Positions 1 to 6,821 of a stretch of DNA of 13,068 nucleotides are shown here, piece after piece. Numbering within the stretch: position 1 is the stretch's first letter; the number at the start of each line of letters is the position of its first letter. Position numbers and translations under genes: made by a program. The DNA is from Acidobacteriota bacterium (lineage in GTDB: Bacteria > Acidobacteriota > UBA6911 > RPQK01 > JADFOI01). The stretch is taken from positions 1-13,068 of the forward strand of contig JAUXKG010000025.1 of assembly GCA_030624355.1 (NCBI GenBank), written 5' to 3'. Below the pieces are notes generated by a model. That model made no database searches and was not told the origin of the DNA. It was given only the letters and a program-made list of their open reading frames with translations.

Positions 1-184
1 ATTCTTTTGAGAATCACAAAGATCCGGGCCGGCAAGCTGGGACAGAACATCACGCCACACAACAGAAGGCATTGGACTTTTCTCTATGCTTCTCAAATCC
101 GCAACCTATACGCAACCAACCGCTCCTAGTTCTAGGTGGTGATTTGAACCGTTGGTGTAAATGATTGATTTTCTGTGGGTTAAT
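1..184. other. Unassigned region flanking the tRNA-Ala 3' end
   Basis: I recognise no gene here. Several frames are open for short distances because the sequence is cut at the window edge: plus frame 3 is open to a TGA at 162-164, and a minus-strand frame could start at an ATG at 72-70 (reading MPSVVWRDVLSQL) and leave the window. None resembles a family I know. Visible structure: a 7-bp direct repeat CGCAACC-TATA-CGCAACC near 102-119, an inverted repeat CCTAG-TT-CTAGG at 125-136, and on the minus strand a T-loop-like GGTTCAAATC near 141-150. It lies downstream of the tRNA, a common integration side for mobile elements, but no integrase is visible. Confidence 0.4.
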
Positions 185-260
185 TGGTGGAGCTGACGGG
201 ACTCGAACCCGTGACCCCCTGAATGCCATTCAGGTACTCTTCCAACTGAGCTACAGCCCC
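185..260 (-). tRNA. tRNA-Ala (anticodon GGC)
   Basis: The minus strand folds into a complete 76-nt cloverleaf. It has a 7-bp acceptor stem (GGGGCTG with CAGCTCC, one G-T pair), D stem GCTC/GAGT with a short AGTTGGAA loop, anticodon stem CCTGA/TCAGG around loop ATGGCAT, a 5-nt variable loop, and T stem ACGGG/CCCGT around TTCGAGT. The discriminator is A and the 3' CCA is encoded. The anticodon GGC (plus positions 225-227) reads GCC/GCU alanine codons. The gene lies 28 bp downstream of ppiD on the same strand, so it may be partly co-transcribed with it. Confidence 0.96.
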
Positions 261-278
261 ACTTTGACGTGTTTTCGT

Positions 279-308
279 ATTCTAATCGTCAGCTGGATGC
301 GGCGTCTA
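279..308 (-). promoter_or_regulatory. Candidate promoter for tRNA-Ala
   Basis: On the minus strand TAGACG (plus 303-308) and TAGAAT (plus 279-284) are separated by 18 bp and end 18 bp before the mature tRNA 5' end. The -10 box matches the sigma70 consensus well; the -35 box matches 4 of 6. The -35 box lies inside the last codons of ppiD. Read-through from ppiD is an alternative. Confidence 0.35.
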
Positions 309-2184
309 CCACTTCCTGATTGACCTGGATCTGCTCTTCCTCGTAAAGGCGTCTCACCAGGTTCTTGAGCCATGCCTGGTAGAATTCCATGCGCTGTTTG
401 CCGGTCAATGCCTCTCGGAGTTGCTTTTTGTCTTGTTCGAAGGCCTGTTCGTCGATGGAACTCTTTTCCGCTAGTTCAAAGACAACATATCGATCAGAAA
501 CCAGGATTGCCGGACTGACTTCTCCTGGTTCCATCCGAAAGGCCCGCTCATGCACCGCTTGGGCGGAACCCAGCGTTTCGTCAATCGAAACCCACTGTTT
601 AAAGAAATCTGTGGACGTGGTCTTCATTCTTTGAGCCCGGGCCGCTTGGGTCAGGCTTTTTTCTTGGCGAGCGCTGGCGGCCAGGGCAAAGGCCCGCTCG
701 CGTGCTATTTCCTCTCCCCGGGCCGATTTGAAATCGTCGGTGACCAGCCCCCGCGCTTCTTCGAGGGGCATGGCTTGAGCAGGCTGCGTCGCCAGCAGTT
801 CCGCCACCAGATAGGTGTTCCCGTTTTCGTACGGTCTCTCTAAGACTTGCCCGGCACTCAAGGTAAAGACCTGTTGGTTGAAGTCGCTGCGCACCTGAAG
901 GCCGGGGACGACATCGCCCAGGCTGAAAAAGGCCGTTTCCTTCATCTCCAGCCCGTGCTGCTGTGCGATGTCTTCCAGGCTGGTTCTCTCCTTGACCTGA
1001 TAGATCATTTTGGTGGCCAGGTTCAAGGCTTGAGTTTTAGCTCCCTCCTCACGCAGTTGTTCCTCAGCCACCTTTCTTCGGTCGATTTTGGGAGCTTCGG
1101 TCACTTTAATGATGTGATAGCCGAACTGGCTTTTGACCAGGTCGCTGATCTCACCAGGCTCAAGGGAAAAGGCTGTACGTTCGAACTCGGGAACCATCTG
1201 TCCTCGTTCGAAGAAACCGAGATCGCCACCCTGGGTGCCACTTCCGGGATCATCAGAGTGCTCCGTGGCCAGTTCAGCAAAGTCAGCTCCTTCCCGAAGC
1301 TGACTTAAGATCTCGCTTGCAGCTTCGCGAGCCTCGGCATCTTCACGGCTTGCTGTGGAGATCAGGATATGACTGGCCCGAACCTGATCTGATTCATTCA
1401 GGGTTGTCATACGGATTCGGATGTCTTCCTCTCGAAGTTCAAGCTCGTCTGCCTTAACGGAGACTTCAACGACCCTGACACTTCTCATTTCCTCCACCTG
1501 GTACTCGTCGCCGTGCTCCTCAAAATAAGCCTGCAGTTCTTCCTCCGCTACTTGTTCGGGGGCGAGTTCCCCAGGGTCGATGGCCACATAACGAAGTTTG
1601 ATTTCCTGATTGCGGACCACAAACTCTTGGTGTGTTTCTTCCACTGTAGGTATGATGCCGTCAGTCAAGACGCTTCTGAGTTTCTGACCCAGGATATCCA
1701 TTCGGATGTTTCGCTCGTACTCGGATATTGAGAAATTGTTGGCCTGCAGTATCTGCTTGTAGCGCTCGGCTCCGATAAAGCTTCCTGCTTCTTGGAAAGC
1801 CGGGTTGGTGGCAATGTATTCCGCCACTTCCTTCGGGCTCACTTCAATCCCCAGCCGACTCGCCTCATGGTCGACGGCGTACTGGTTAATCAATCCGTCC
1901 AGAGCCTGCTGCGGCAGGCCGAGCTGTTTCAGGATGGCCGGGTCGAGTGAGTCCATCCGGTAGTTCTGGCGGTACGATTCATAGAGGCGACCAAAAGCGC
2001 GACGATACTCGGCTACGGTGATCCGACTTCCGGCCACCACGGCAACCTCACGGTTTCCCAGAGTGACGCCGACCCCTGTGGGGACGTCCACAAAGAGCAA
2101 CACCATTCCCCCGCTCAGAGCAAAGATCACGATCCACAGAGTGAATTTAAGGCCGCTCTTTCTTCTTCGAAATAGGTCTAACAT
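289..2184 (-). CDS. ppiD: Membrane-anchored SurA/PpiD-type peptidyl-prolyl isomerase
   Basis: A 631-residue inner-membrane-anchored periplasmic chaperone that probably helps newly exported envelope proteins to fold. It has a short basic cytoplasmic N-terminus (LFRRRKSG), one membrane segment at about residues 12-32, a SurA-like N-terminal chaperone region (about 50-200), then a parvulin (PpiC/rotamase) domain at about 267-362. That domain keeps typical motifs: ASHILI (270-275), a GGDLGFF block (319-325), MVPEFE (330-335) and FGYHIIK (354-360). The length is close to E. coli PpiD (about 620), but the parvulin core looks canonical rather than degenerate, so isomerase activity is plausible. Two later stretches (about 440-465 and 548-574) resemble the end of a parvulin domain. 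The ATG at 2184-2182 is preceded by AGGGGA (plus 2192-2197). It is transcribed divergently from mreB. The family is certain; assignment to PpiD rather than a SurA/PrsA paralogue rests on the N-terminal anchor and length. Confidence 0.9.
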   Translation of the reverse strand: MLDLFRRRKSGLKFTLWIVIFALSGGMVLLFVDVPTGVGVTLGNREVAVVAGSRITVAEYRRAFGRLYESYRQNYRMDSLDPAILKQLGLPQQALDGLINQYAVDHEASRLGIEVSPKEVAEYIATNPAFQEAGSFIGAERYKQILQANNFSISEYERNIRMDILGQKLRSVLTDGIIPTVEETHQEFVVRNQEIKLRYVAIDPGELAPEQVAEEELQAYFEEHGDEYQVEEMRSVRVVEVSVKADELELREEDIRIRMTTLNESDQVRASHILISTASREDAEAREAASEILSQLREGADFAELATEHSDDPGSGTQGGDLGFFERGQMVPEFERTAFSLEPGEISDLVKSQFGYHIIKVTEAPKIDRRKVAEEQLREEGAKTQALNLATKMIYQVKERTSLEDIAQQHGLEMKETAFFSLGDVVPGLQVRSDFNQQVFTLSAGQVLERPYENGNTYLVAELLATQPAQAMPLEEARGLVTDDFKSARGEEIARERAFALAASARQEKSLTQAARAQRMKTTSTDFFKQWVSIDETLGSAQAVHERAFRMEPGEVSPAILVSDRYVVFELAEKSSIDEQAFEQDKKQLREALTGKQRMEFYQAWLKNLVRRLYEEEQIQVNQEVVDAASS

Positions 2185-2210
2185 CGATACTTCCCCTGCT
2201 TGGAAAACTC

Positions 2211-2219
2211 AGTATAGCA
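2211..2219 (-). promoter_or_regulatory. Candidate extended -10 promoter for ppiD
   Basis: The minus strand reads TGCTATACT here, a TGn-TATACT extended -10 element 27 bases upstream of the ppiD ATG. No good -35 hexamer lies at the expected distance, which is tolerated by extended -10 promoters. A ribosome-binding site, AGGGGA, follows at plus 2192-2197. Confidence 0.4.
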
Positions 2220-2398
2220 CAGGAGAATCACGGAGATGGAGGCGATCTGACTTGCAGTTCGGGAGCCCGTCATTATGTAACATTAGGATTTTGCAGGTTC
2301 AACCGAAGGTTTTTTGAAAGTGGCCGAAAAGGCTGCTCGAGGCAGCCAAGGGGGCTGTCCAGATCATTGCAACCAATGCCCTGTCGGCCTGAACTGGC

Positions 2399-2427
2399 TT
2401 GAAAACAAAGGCCTTTTGGAGGATAAT
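2399..2427 (+). promoter_or_regulatory. Sigma70-type promoter for the mreBCD-mrdA-rodA operon
   Basis: TTGAAA (2399-2404) and GATAAT (2422-2427) are separated by exactly 17 bp, and each matches the sigma70 consensus at 5 of 6 positions. Transcription would start near 2434, leaving a leader of about 120 nt before mreB. It is the best promoter-like sequence in the gap and points into the operon. Confidence 0.65.
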
Positions 2428-2523
2428 AGGCACCCGAAGTGTGTAACAACAGCACGGCGACGATCATCTGCGGCCGGACTGGTTAGGGCAATCAGGGGCC
2501 CGTCGTCGAGGAAAGGGACCAAG

Positions 2524-2559
2524 ATGGTGAGAACGGACCGCTTTCAGGCAACGCCATGA
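2524..2559 (+). CDS. Possible 11-codon leader ORF coupled to mreB
   Basis: ATG at 2524 opens an 11-codon frame (MVRTDRFQATP) whose TGA (2557-2559) overlaps the mreB ATG (2556-2558) as ATGA. The purine-rich GAGGAAAGG ahead of it (about 2508-2516) is the strongest Shine-Dalgarno-like sequence in the leader. The mreB start itself has only a weak AGG at 2546-2548. The peptide has no recognisable motif. If it is real, its role would be to bring ribosomes to mreB by termination-reinitiation. It could equally be a chance ORF. Confidence 0.3.
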   Translation: MVRTDRFQATP

Positions 2560-3581
2560 ACCTTCGCTCAATCTTCAGCTACTTTTCGAACGATCTCGCC
2601 ATTGATTTAGGCACCGCCAACACTCTCGTTTATGCCCGGTCGCGCGGAATTGTTGTCAATGAACCCTCCATCGTAGCCATTAACAAGATCACCAATAAGG
2701 TGGAAGCGGTTGGGCACGAGGCCAAGGAGATGCTGGGCCGCACGCCGGGCAACATCGTGGCGATCAAACCTATGAAAGACGGAGTCATTGCCGATTTTGA
2801 CGTGACGGAGGAGATGCTGAAGTACTTCATCAAGAAGGCTCACAACCGGAACCATCTGCTCAGCCCTCGAATCATCATTTGCATTCCATCGGAGATCACC
2901 CAGGTAGAGAAGAGAGCGGTTCGAGAGTCGGCCTTGCGGGCCAAGGCCAGCGAGGTCTTTCTGGTGGAAGAGGCAATGGCCGCCGCTGTGGGCGCCGGAC
3001 TTCCGATTACCGAACCCAGCGGAAACATGCTGATTGACATCGGAGGCGGAACCACGGACATTGCCGTGATCAGCCTGTCGGGACCGGTGTACAGTCGAAC
3101 GGTACGGGTGGCCGGCAATGAGATGGATGAATCGATCATCCAGTACATCAAAAGAAAACATAACCTGCTGATTGGAGAGCGTTCGGCCGAACAGGTCAAG
3201 ATCAAAATTGGCTCTGCTGCGCCCTTGGAAGAGCGAATGACGATGGACATCAAAGGCCGGGACCTCATCGAGGGAATTCCCAAGACCATCACTTTGACGG
3301 ATGAGGAAGTTCGCGAGGCACTCTCAGATGCCATTCTGACGATCGTCAATGCTGTAAGGGTGGCTCTGGAACGCACCCCCCCCGAACTCTCTGCAGACAT
3401 TATGGACAAAGGAATCGTAATAACGGGTGGTGGCGCCCTTCTGAAGAACCTGGACCTGAGAATCAAATCGGAAACCGGGCTGCCGGTCTTTCTAGCGGAA
3501 GATCCTCTTTCTTCAGTGGTCATGGGAACGGGCAAGATGTTGGAGGACATCGACTTGTTGAGGCGAATCAGCGCACAGTGA
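2556..3581 (+). CDS. mreB: Rod shape-determining actin homologue MreB
   Basis: MreB polymerises with ATP into membrane-bound filaments that orient the elongation machinery of the lateral wall. The 341 residues match the usual length. The N-terminus (MNLRSIFSYF) is a plausible amphipathic membrane-binding helix. The actin-fold nucleotide motifs are present: phosphate-1 DLGTAN (17-22), phosphate-2 DIGGGTTD (161-168) and the adenosine motif GIVITGGGALL (286-296). The start at 2556 is chosen because it gives the standard MreB N-terminus; the Shine-Dalgarno directly upstream is weak and a short leader ORF overlaps the start. It is the first gene of mreBCD-mrdA-rodA, and its TGA overlaps the mreC start as GTGA, indicating translational coupling. 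Identification is certain. Confidence 0.98.
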   Translation: MNLRSIFSYFSNDLAIDLGTANTLVYARSRGIVVNEPSIVAINKITNKVEAVGHEAKEMLGRTPGNIVAIKPMKDGVIADFDVTEEMLKYFIKKAHNRNHLLSPRIIICIPSEITQVEKRAVRESALRAKASEVFLVEEAMAAAVGAGLPITEPSGNMLIDIGGGTTDIAVISLSGPVYSRTVRVAGNEMDESIIQYIKRKHNLLIGERSAEQVKIKIGSAAPLEERMTMDIKGRDLIEGIPKTITLTDEEVREALSDAILTIVNAVRVALERTPPELSADIMDKGIVITGGGALLKNLDLRIKSETGLPVFLAEDPLSSVVMGTGKMLEDIDLLRRISAQ

Positions 3582-4384
3582 TCTCGTTCAATGGACGAAA
3601 ACCGATCGTTTTCCTGGGAGCCATGCTCCTGCTCAATCTGTCGCTTCTGTCCGTGCAGGTGCAGACAGAGGAAGGGCGCCTGTTGATCCGCTCCTGGAGT
3701 CTCTTGGTTTTTTCTCCGATCGCCTCAGGGGTTCACTTTCTGACCAGCAGGACCACCGATGCCTTGGATCAGTACGCCTTGCTCTACAGTGCCGAGGCGG
3801 AGAATCGTCGTCTGCGTGCGGAAAACATGCGCCTCAAGGTCATGTTGACCCAACTGCAGGGAGTCGAATCCCTGCTCTCGCACAGAAGCGATTCCCACCA
3901 CCTTCAGGAACAGTTCGTTTTTGATACCTTCCTGGCGCCCATCATATGGAAGAGTCCCCCCTATTATGCCCATCGATTGGTGATTGATGCCGGTACGTAT
4001 CAGGCTGTTAGCAGGGACGAAGCAGTAATTACCGCTGATGGGATAGTCGGACGGATTTGGACCACGACTCCTTTCACAGCCGAGGTCGAATTGATCACCA
4101 ATTCCGGGGCGGCTGCCGGCGGCATGCTAAAAGATAGCCGGTTGCAAGGGGTCATCCAAGGGGATGGCTCGCGACTGCTGCGCTGGGACTTTATTCCAAA
4201 CTACGAATCGGTAGCAGTGGGAGATGTCGTTTACACTTCGGGTGACGACCGGATCTATCCGAAAGGACTTCCCATCGGCAGGGTAGTGAGGTCGAACAGA
4301 GGATCAATGATCTATCGCGACATTTGGGTGGAGCCCTTTGTCGATTATCTGCGATTGGAAGAAATTCTGGTGGTGTCCAGGTGA
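3578..4384 (+). CDS. mreC: Rod shape-determining protein MreC
   Basis: MreC is a bitopic inner-membrane protein whose periplasmic domain contacts PBP2 and helps activate the RodA-PBP2 synthase. The 268 residues comprise a short cytoplasmic tail, a membrane segment at about 9-28, a coiled-coil stretch at about 70-98 (EAENRRLRAENMRLKVML) and the paired beta-barrel core at about 115-265. The core carries AVITADGIVGRI (149-160) and the family signature region YTSGDDRIYPKGLPIGRV (219-236). The start is GTG at 3578, overlapping the mreB stop; no separate Shine-Dalgarno is visible, so translation is probably coupled. A palindromic element follows before mreD. Confidence 0.95.
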   Translation: MISFNGRKPIVFLGAMLLLNLSLLSVQVQTEEGRLLIRSWSLLVFSPIASGVHFLTSRTTDALDQYALLYSAEAENRRLRAENMRLKVMLTQLQGVESLLSHRSDSHHLQEQFVFDTFLAPIIWKSPPYYAHRLVIDAGTYQAVSRDEAVITADGIVGRIWTTTPFTAEVELITNSGAAAGGMLKDSRLQGVIQGDGSRLLRWDFIPNYESVAVGDVVYTSGDDRIYPKGLPIGRVVRSNRGSMIYRDIWVEPFVDYLRLEEILVVSR

Positions 4385-4392
4385 AACGGAGC

Positions 4393-4422
4393 TTAGCCCG
4401 GATGATGCATTATCCGGGTTAG
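4393..4422. repeat. REP-like imperfect palindrome between mreC and mreD
   Basis: Thirty bases around the centre 4407/4408 are self-complementary over 15 positions, with three G-T pairs and no gap. The core is CCCGGAT at 4397-4403 against ATCCGGG at 4412-4418, around ATGCAT. It is not followed by a T-run, so it does not look like an intrinsic terminator. It fills much of the only sizeable gap (59 bp) in the operon. The form resembles intergenic REP-type palindromes. No second copy was seen in the window. Confidence 0.65.
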
Positions 4423-4443
4423 TGTCCTGACAGGGAAAAGAGA

Positions 4444-4965
4444 TTGAATGAGACCATCGGGAAGAAGGAAATTGCTGTCCTGCTGGCCATCACTGCAGTG
4501 GTCGGGAGTGTCTTCACCAGTTATATACCGGGAGCTGTTTATCTGGATTTGCCTCTGGTGTTTACGCTGTACGTTGGGTGGTACTCCTCGCCCACCAAAG
4601 GAGCCGCCTGCGGGGCCATGTTCGGGTGGTTGCAAGACGCAGTTTTTGGGATGTTTCTGGGGCTCAACGGATCCAGCAAAACTATCCTGGGCTTCATGGG
4701 AGCGTATCTAAGCAAGTGGTTGGTTTTGGAGCAGCTGTTCGCTCGGTTTGTGATGTTGGGGCTTTTGTCTATTCTGGACAACGGAATGGTGGCGGGGATA
4801 GCACTCGTTCTCGGCCAGCCGCTTCCACACGGATTTTGGATTCGGACATTGATCGAAATTCCGGTGACCGGGGTGGCCGGAGGAATCATTTTTCAAGTCT
4901 ACGACCGAGTGAAATTTCCGCAAAAGGATTTTCGCAGGCTGGAGGGGAATAACTCTCCTCTTTAG
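4444..4965 (+). CDS. mreD: Rod shape-determining membrane protein MreD
   Basis: MreD is a small polytopic inner-membrane protein that works with MreC in the elongasome. The 173 residues are mostly hydrophobic, with five or six likely membrane segments (about 9-28, 30-47, 53-72, 77-94, 101-123, 130-152). The GWLQDAVFG...LGLNGSSKTILGF region (61-84) is the conserved MreD core. The start is TTG at 4444, supported by AGGGA at 4432-4436 with 7-nt spacing; the nearby ATG at 4448 is in another frame and encodes nothing recognisable. The gene stops with TAG at 4963-4965, 8 bp before mrdA, and that stop is part of the mrdA ribosome-binding site (TAGGA). Confidence 0.9.
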   Translation: MNETIGKKEIAVLLAITAVVGSVFTSYIPGAVYLDLPLVFTLYVGWYSSPTKGAACGAMFGWLQDAVFGMFLGLNGSSKTILGFMGAYLSKWLVLEQLFARFVMLGLLSILDNGMVAGIALVLGQPLPHGFWIRTLIEIPVTGVAGGIIFQVYDRVKFPQKDFRRLEGNNSPL

Positions 4966-4973
4966 GACTATCC

Positions 4974-6821
4974 ATGCCGATTTTTCAAGACAATCGGAAA
5001 CTCTTGACGCGCCTGGGATGGTTGCGGGTTCTGTTCACCGTCACCTTTCTTCTATTCTTCGCTAAGTTGTGGTCCCTGTCCGTACTTCATCACGAGCACT
5101 ACAAGCAGCTAGCTGAACGGAACCGCATTCGCACCTTTCCCCAGATTGCTCCTCGAGGCTTGATCTATGATCGGGAAGGACGGGTTCTGGTAGACAACGT
5201 GTTTGGGTTCAATCTGCTGCTCTTCCGAGACGAAGCTGAGCAACTGGAGCCAGCCGTTCAATTTTTGACCGAGGGATTACGGCTTGATGAGAAGGTTCTC
5301 AAGAGCCGCCTCGAGATAGCCGGAAGCTACGACCGTTACCAGCCGGTGGTGGTGAAAGAAGACCTGTCGATGGAGGAGATCACCTACTTTCTTGCTCACC
5401 AGTCGGAACATCCGGAATTGGGAATCGTCAAACAGCCGCGAAGACTCTATCGATACGGAAAATTAGCGGCTCACGTCATGGGCTATGTAGGAGAAATTTC
5501 AGCGGAACAGTTGCAACAACCCGAATTTGGTGGACATAGGCCTGCCGATCTGGTCGGGAAGTATGGGGTAGAAAGAGGCCACAATCGAATCTTGACAGGC
5601 CGTGACGGGGTGCGCCGTGTCTTGGTGGACAGCCGAGGAAAGAACCTCCGCGATGTAGAGCGTGTGGCCCCGATAACCGGAGAAGGGATCCGGGTGACGA
5701 TTGACCTGGACCTGCAGATGATTGCCGAATCTGAGTTGGGTGATGATCCAGGTGCAGTGGTTGCGTTTGATGCCCGTAGCGGTGAGATTCTGGTCATGGC
5801 CAGCCGACCCACCTTTGACCCTAATCAATTTGCCAAACGTCTTAGCCGCGAGGAATGGAATCAGATGCTCGACAACCTGGACAGCCCCCTCCAGAATCGT
5901 GTCCTCCAGAACAGCTTCTCCCCCGGTTCGGTGTTTAAGGTCATCATGGCCCTGGCGGGTCTCGAGCGCGGAGTGATTGATGCCGATAGCTCAGTGTATT
6001 GCAATGGTGGAGTGAGGTTGTATGGCCGCCGTTTCAGCTGTTGGAAAGCAGGAGGCCATGGCCGAGTTTCTCTTCGAGAAGCTATTCGTCAGTCTTGCAA
6101 CGTCTATTTTTACAGCTTGGGGCAAAAGCTGGGAATTCAGGAAATTGCGGAGGTTAGTCGTCGAGTGGGATTGGGCGCGAAAACCGGCATCAACCTTTTG
6201 GGTGAAGTTGCCGGCCTGGTTCCCTCAGAGCAGTGGAAGCAACAAGTCAAGGGAGAGCCTTGGTATGCCGGGGAAACCATCTCGGTGGCCATCGGGCAGG
6301 GACCGTTGCTGGTAACGCCGCTTCAGTTGGCCCGGGCGATTGGAATCATTGGCACGGGTCGTGCTCCTTCGCTTCACCTGGTGGAAGGAGAGTCGGAGCG
6401 TCTCGGCAATGTCAGCCCATCTATTCCTCCAGTGGACTTCGCACCTGAAAATCTGAAGCAGATCAAAGAAGCAATGTGGAGTGTGGTGAACGACTGGGGA
6501 ACGGGTCGGGCGGCTCTGGTCGCCAACTTTGATGTGTGTGGTAAGACAGGAACAGCCCAGACCATCAGCCGCTTAGTCCGTGGACAGCTTTCCGAAGACA
6601 ACGCTGCAAAGTTTGAACCCAACGCCTGGTTCGTGGGCTTCGCTCCCCGGGATGAACCTGAGATTGTAGTAGCTGTTATCGTTCAGCGCGGTGGAAGTGG
6701 AGGGGGTTCGGCAGCTCGAATCGCCAGAGAAATCTTCAAGCTCTATCACCGGAAATATAAGACTAATCCTCCCGCTTCTGCCGAAGTAGCCTCGCAGGTC
6801 GAGCTGGAAGAGAGGTCATGA
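4974..6821 (+). CDS. mrdA: Penicillin-binding protein 2 (elongation-specific transpeptidase)
   Basis: A class B penicillin-binding protein that cross-links peptidoglycan during cell elongation and pairs with RodA. The 615 residues have the expected order: one membrane anchor at about 16-36, a dimerisation/pedestal domain (about 55-225) with APRGLIYDREG at 59-69, then the transpeptidase domain (about 250-590). All three active-site motifs are present: S319-V-F-K322 (nucleophile S319), S374-C-N376 and K524-T-G526. The C343...C356-W and GGHG (360-363) stretch is typical of PBP2. Start ATG 4974 has TAGGA six nucleotides upstream, overlapping the mreD stop. It is immediately followed by rodA with no gap. 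Identification as PBP2 rather than FtsI rests on mre/rodA context and the CW..GGHG region. Confidence 0.96.
   Translation: MPIFQDNRKLLTRLGWLRVLFTVTFLLFFAKLWSLSVLHHEHYKQLAERNRIRTFPQIAPRGLIYDREGRVLVDNVFGFNLLLFRDEAEQLEPAVQFLTEGLRLDEKVLKSRLEIAGSYDRYQPVVVKEDLSMEEITYFLAHQSEHPELGIVKQPRRLYRYGKLAAHVMGYVGEISAEQLQQPEFGGHRPADLVGKYGVERGHNRILTGRDGVRRVLVDSRGKNLRDVERVAPITGEGIRVTIDLDLQMIAESELGDDPGAVVAFDARSGEILVMASRPTFDPNQFAKRLSREEWNQMLDNLDSPLQNRVLQNSFSPGSVFKVIMALAGLERGVIDADSSVYCNGGVRLYGRRFSCWKAGGHGRVSLREAIRQSCNVYFYSLGQKLGIQEIAEVSRRVGLGAKTGINLLGEVAGLVPSEQWKQQVKGEPWYAGETISVAIGQGPLLVTPLQLARAIGIIGTGRAPSLHLVEGESERLGNVSPSIPPVDFAPENLKQIKEAMWSVVNDWGTGRAALVANFDVCGKTGTAQTISRLVRGQLSEDNAAKFEPNAWFVGFAPRDEPEIVVAVIVQRGGSGGGSAARIAREIFKLYHRKYKTNPPASAEVASQVELEERS

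Larger units (their letters stand above)
2185..2555. other. Divergent intergenic region between ppiD and mreB
   Basis: This 371-bp gap holds the ppiD promoter at its left end, an mreB promoter near 2399-2427 and the roughly 120-nt mreB leader. It also holds a 6-bp stem GGCTGC/GCAGCC with a TCGAG loop at 2331-2347. On the minus strand that stem is followed by TTTT, so it could be a weak terminator or an operator; nothing visible decides between these. Open frames across the gap are not convincing genes. Confidence 0.5.

Noticed and set aside
2331..2347. Stem-loop GGCTGC/GCAGCC as a terminator
   Set aside because: Only TTTT follows on the minus strand and no gene ends there, so there is nothing for it to terminate; it is listed only as part of the intergenic region.
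2314..2559. 81-codon plus-strand frame with a CPDHCNQC stretch ending at the mreB start
   Set aside because: It starts at a TTG with no ribosome-binding site, contains the likely mreB promoter, and matches no known family. Only its last 11 codons, from ATG 2524, have a plausible start.
2840..3550. 236-codon minus-strand frame antisense to mreB
   Set aside because: It mirrors mreB codon periodicity, has no recognisable domain and lies entirely within an unmistakable mreB gene.
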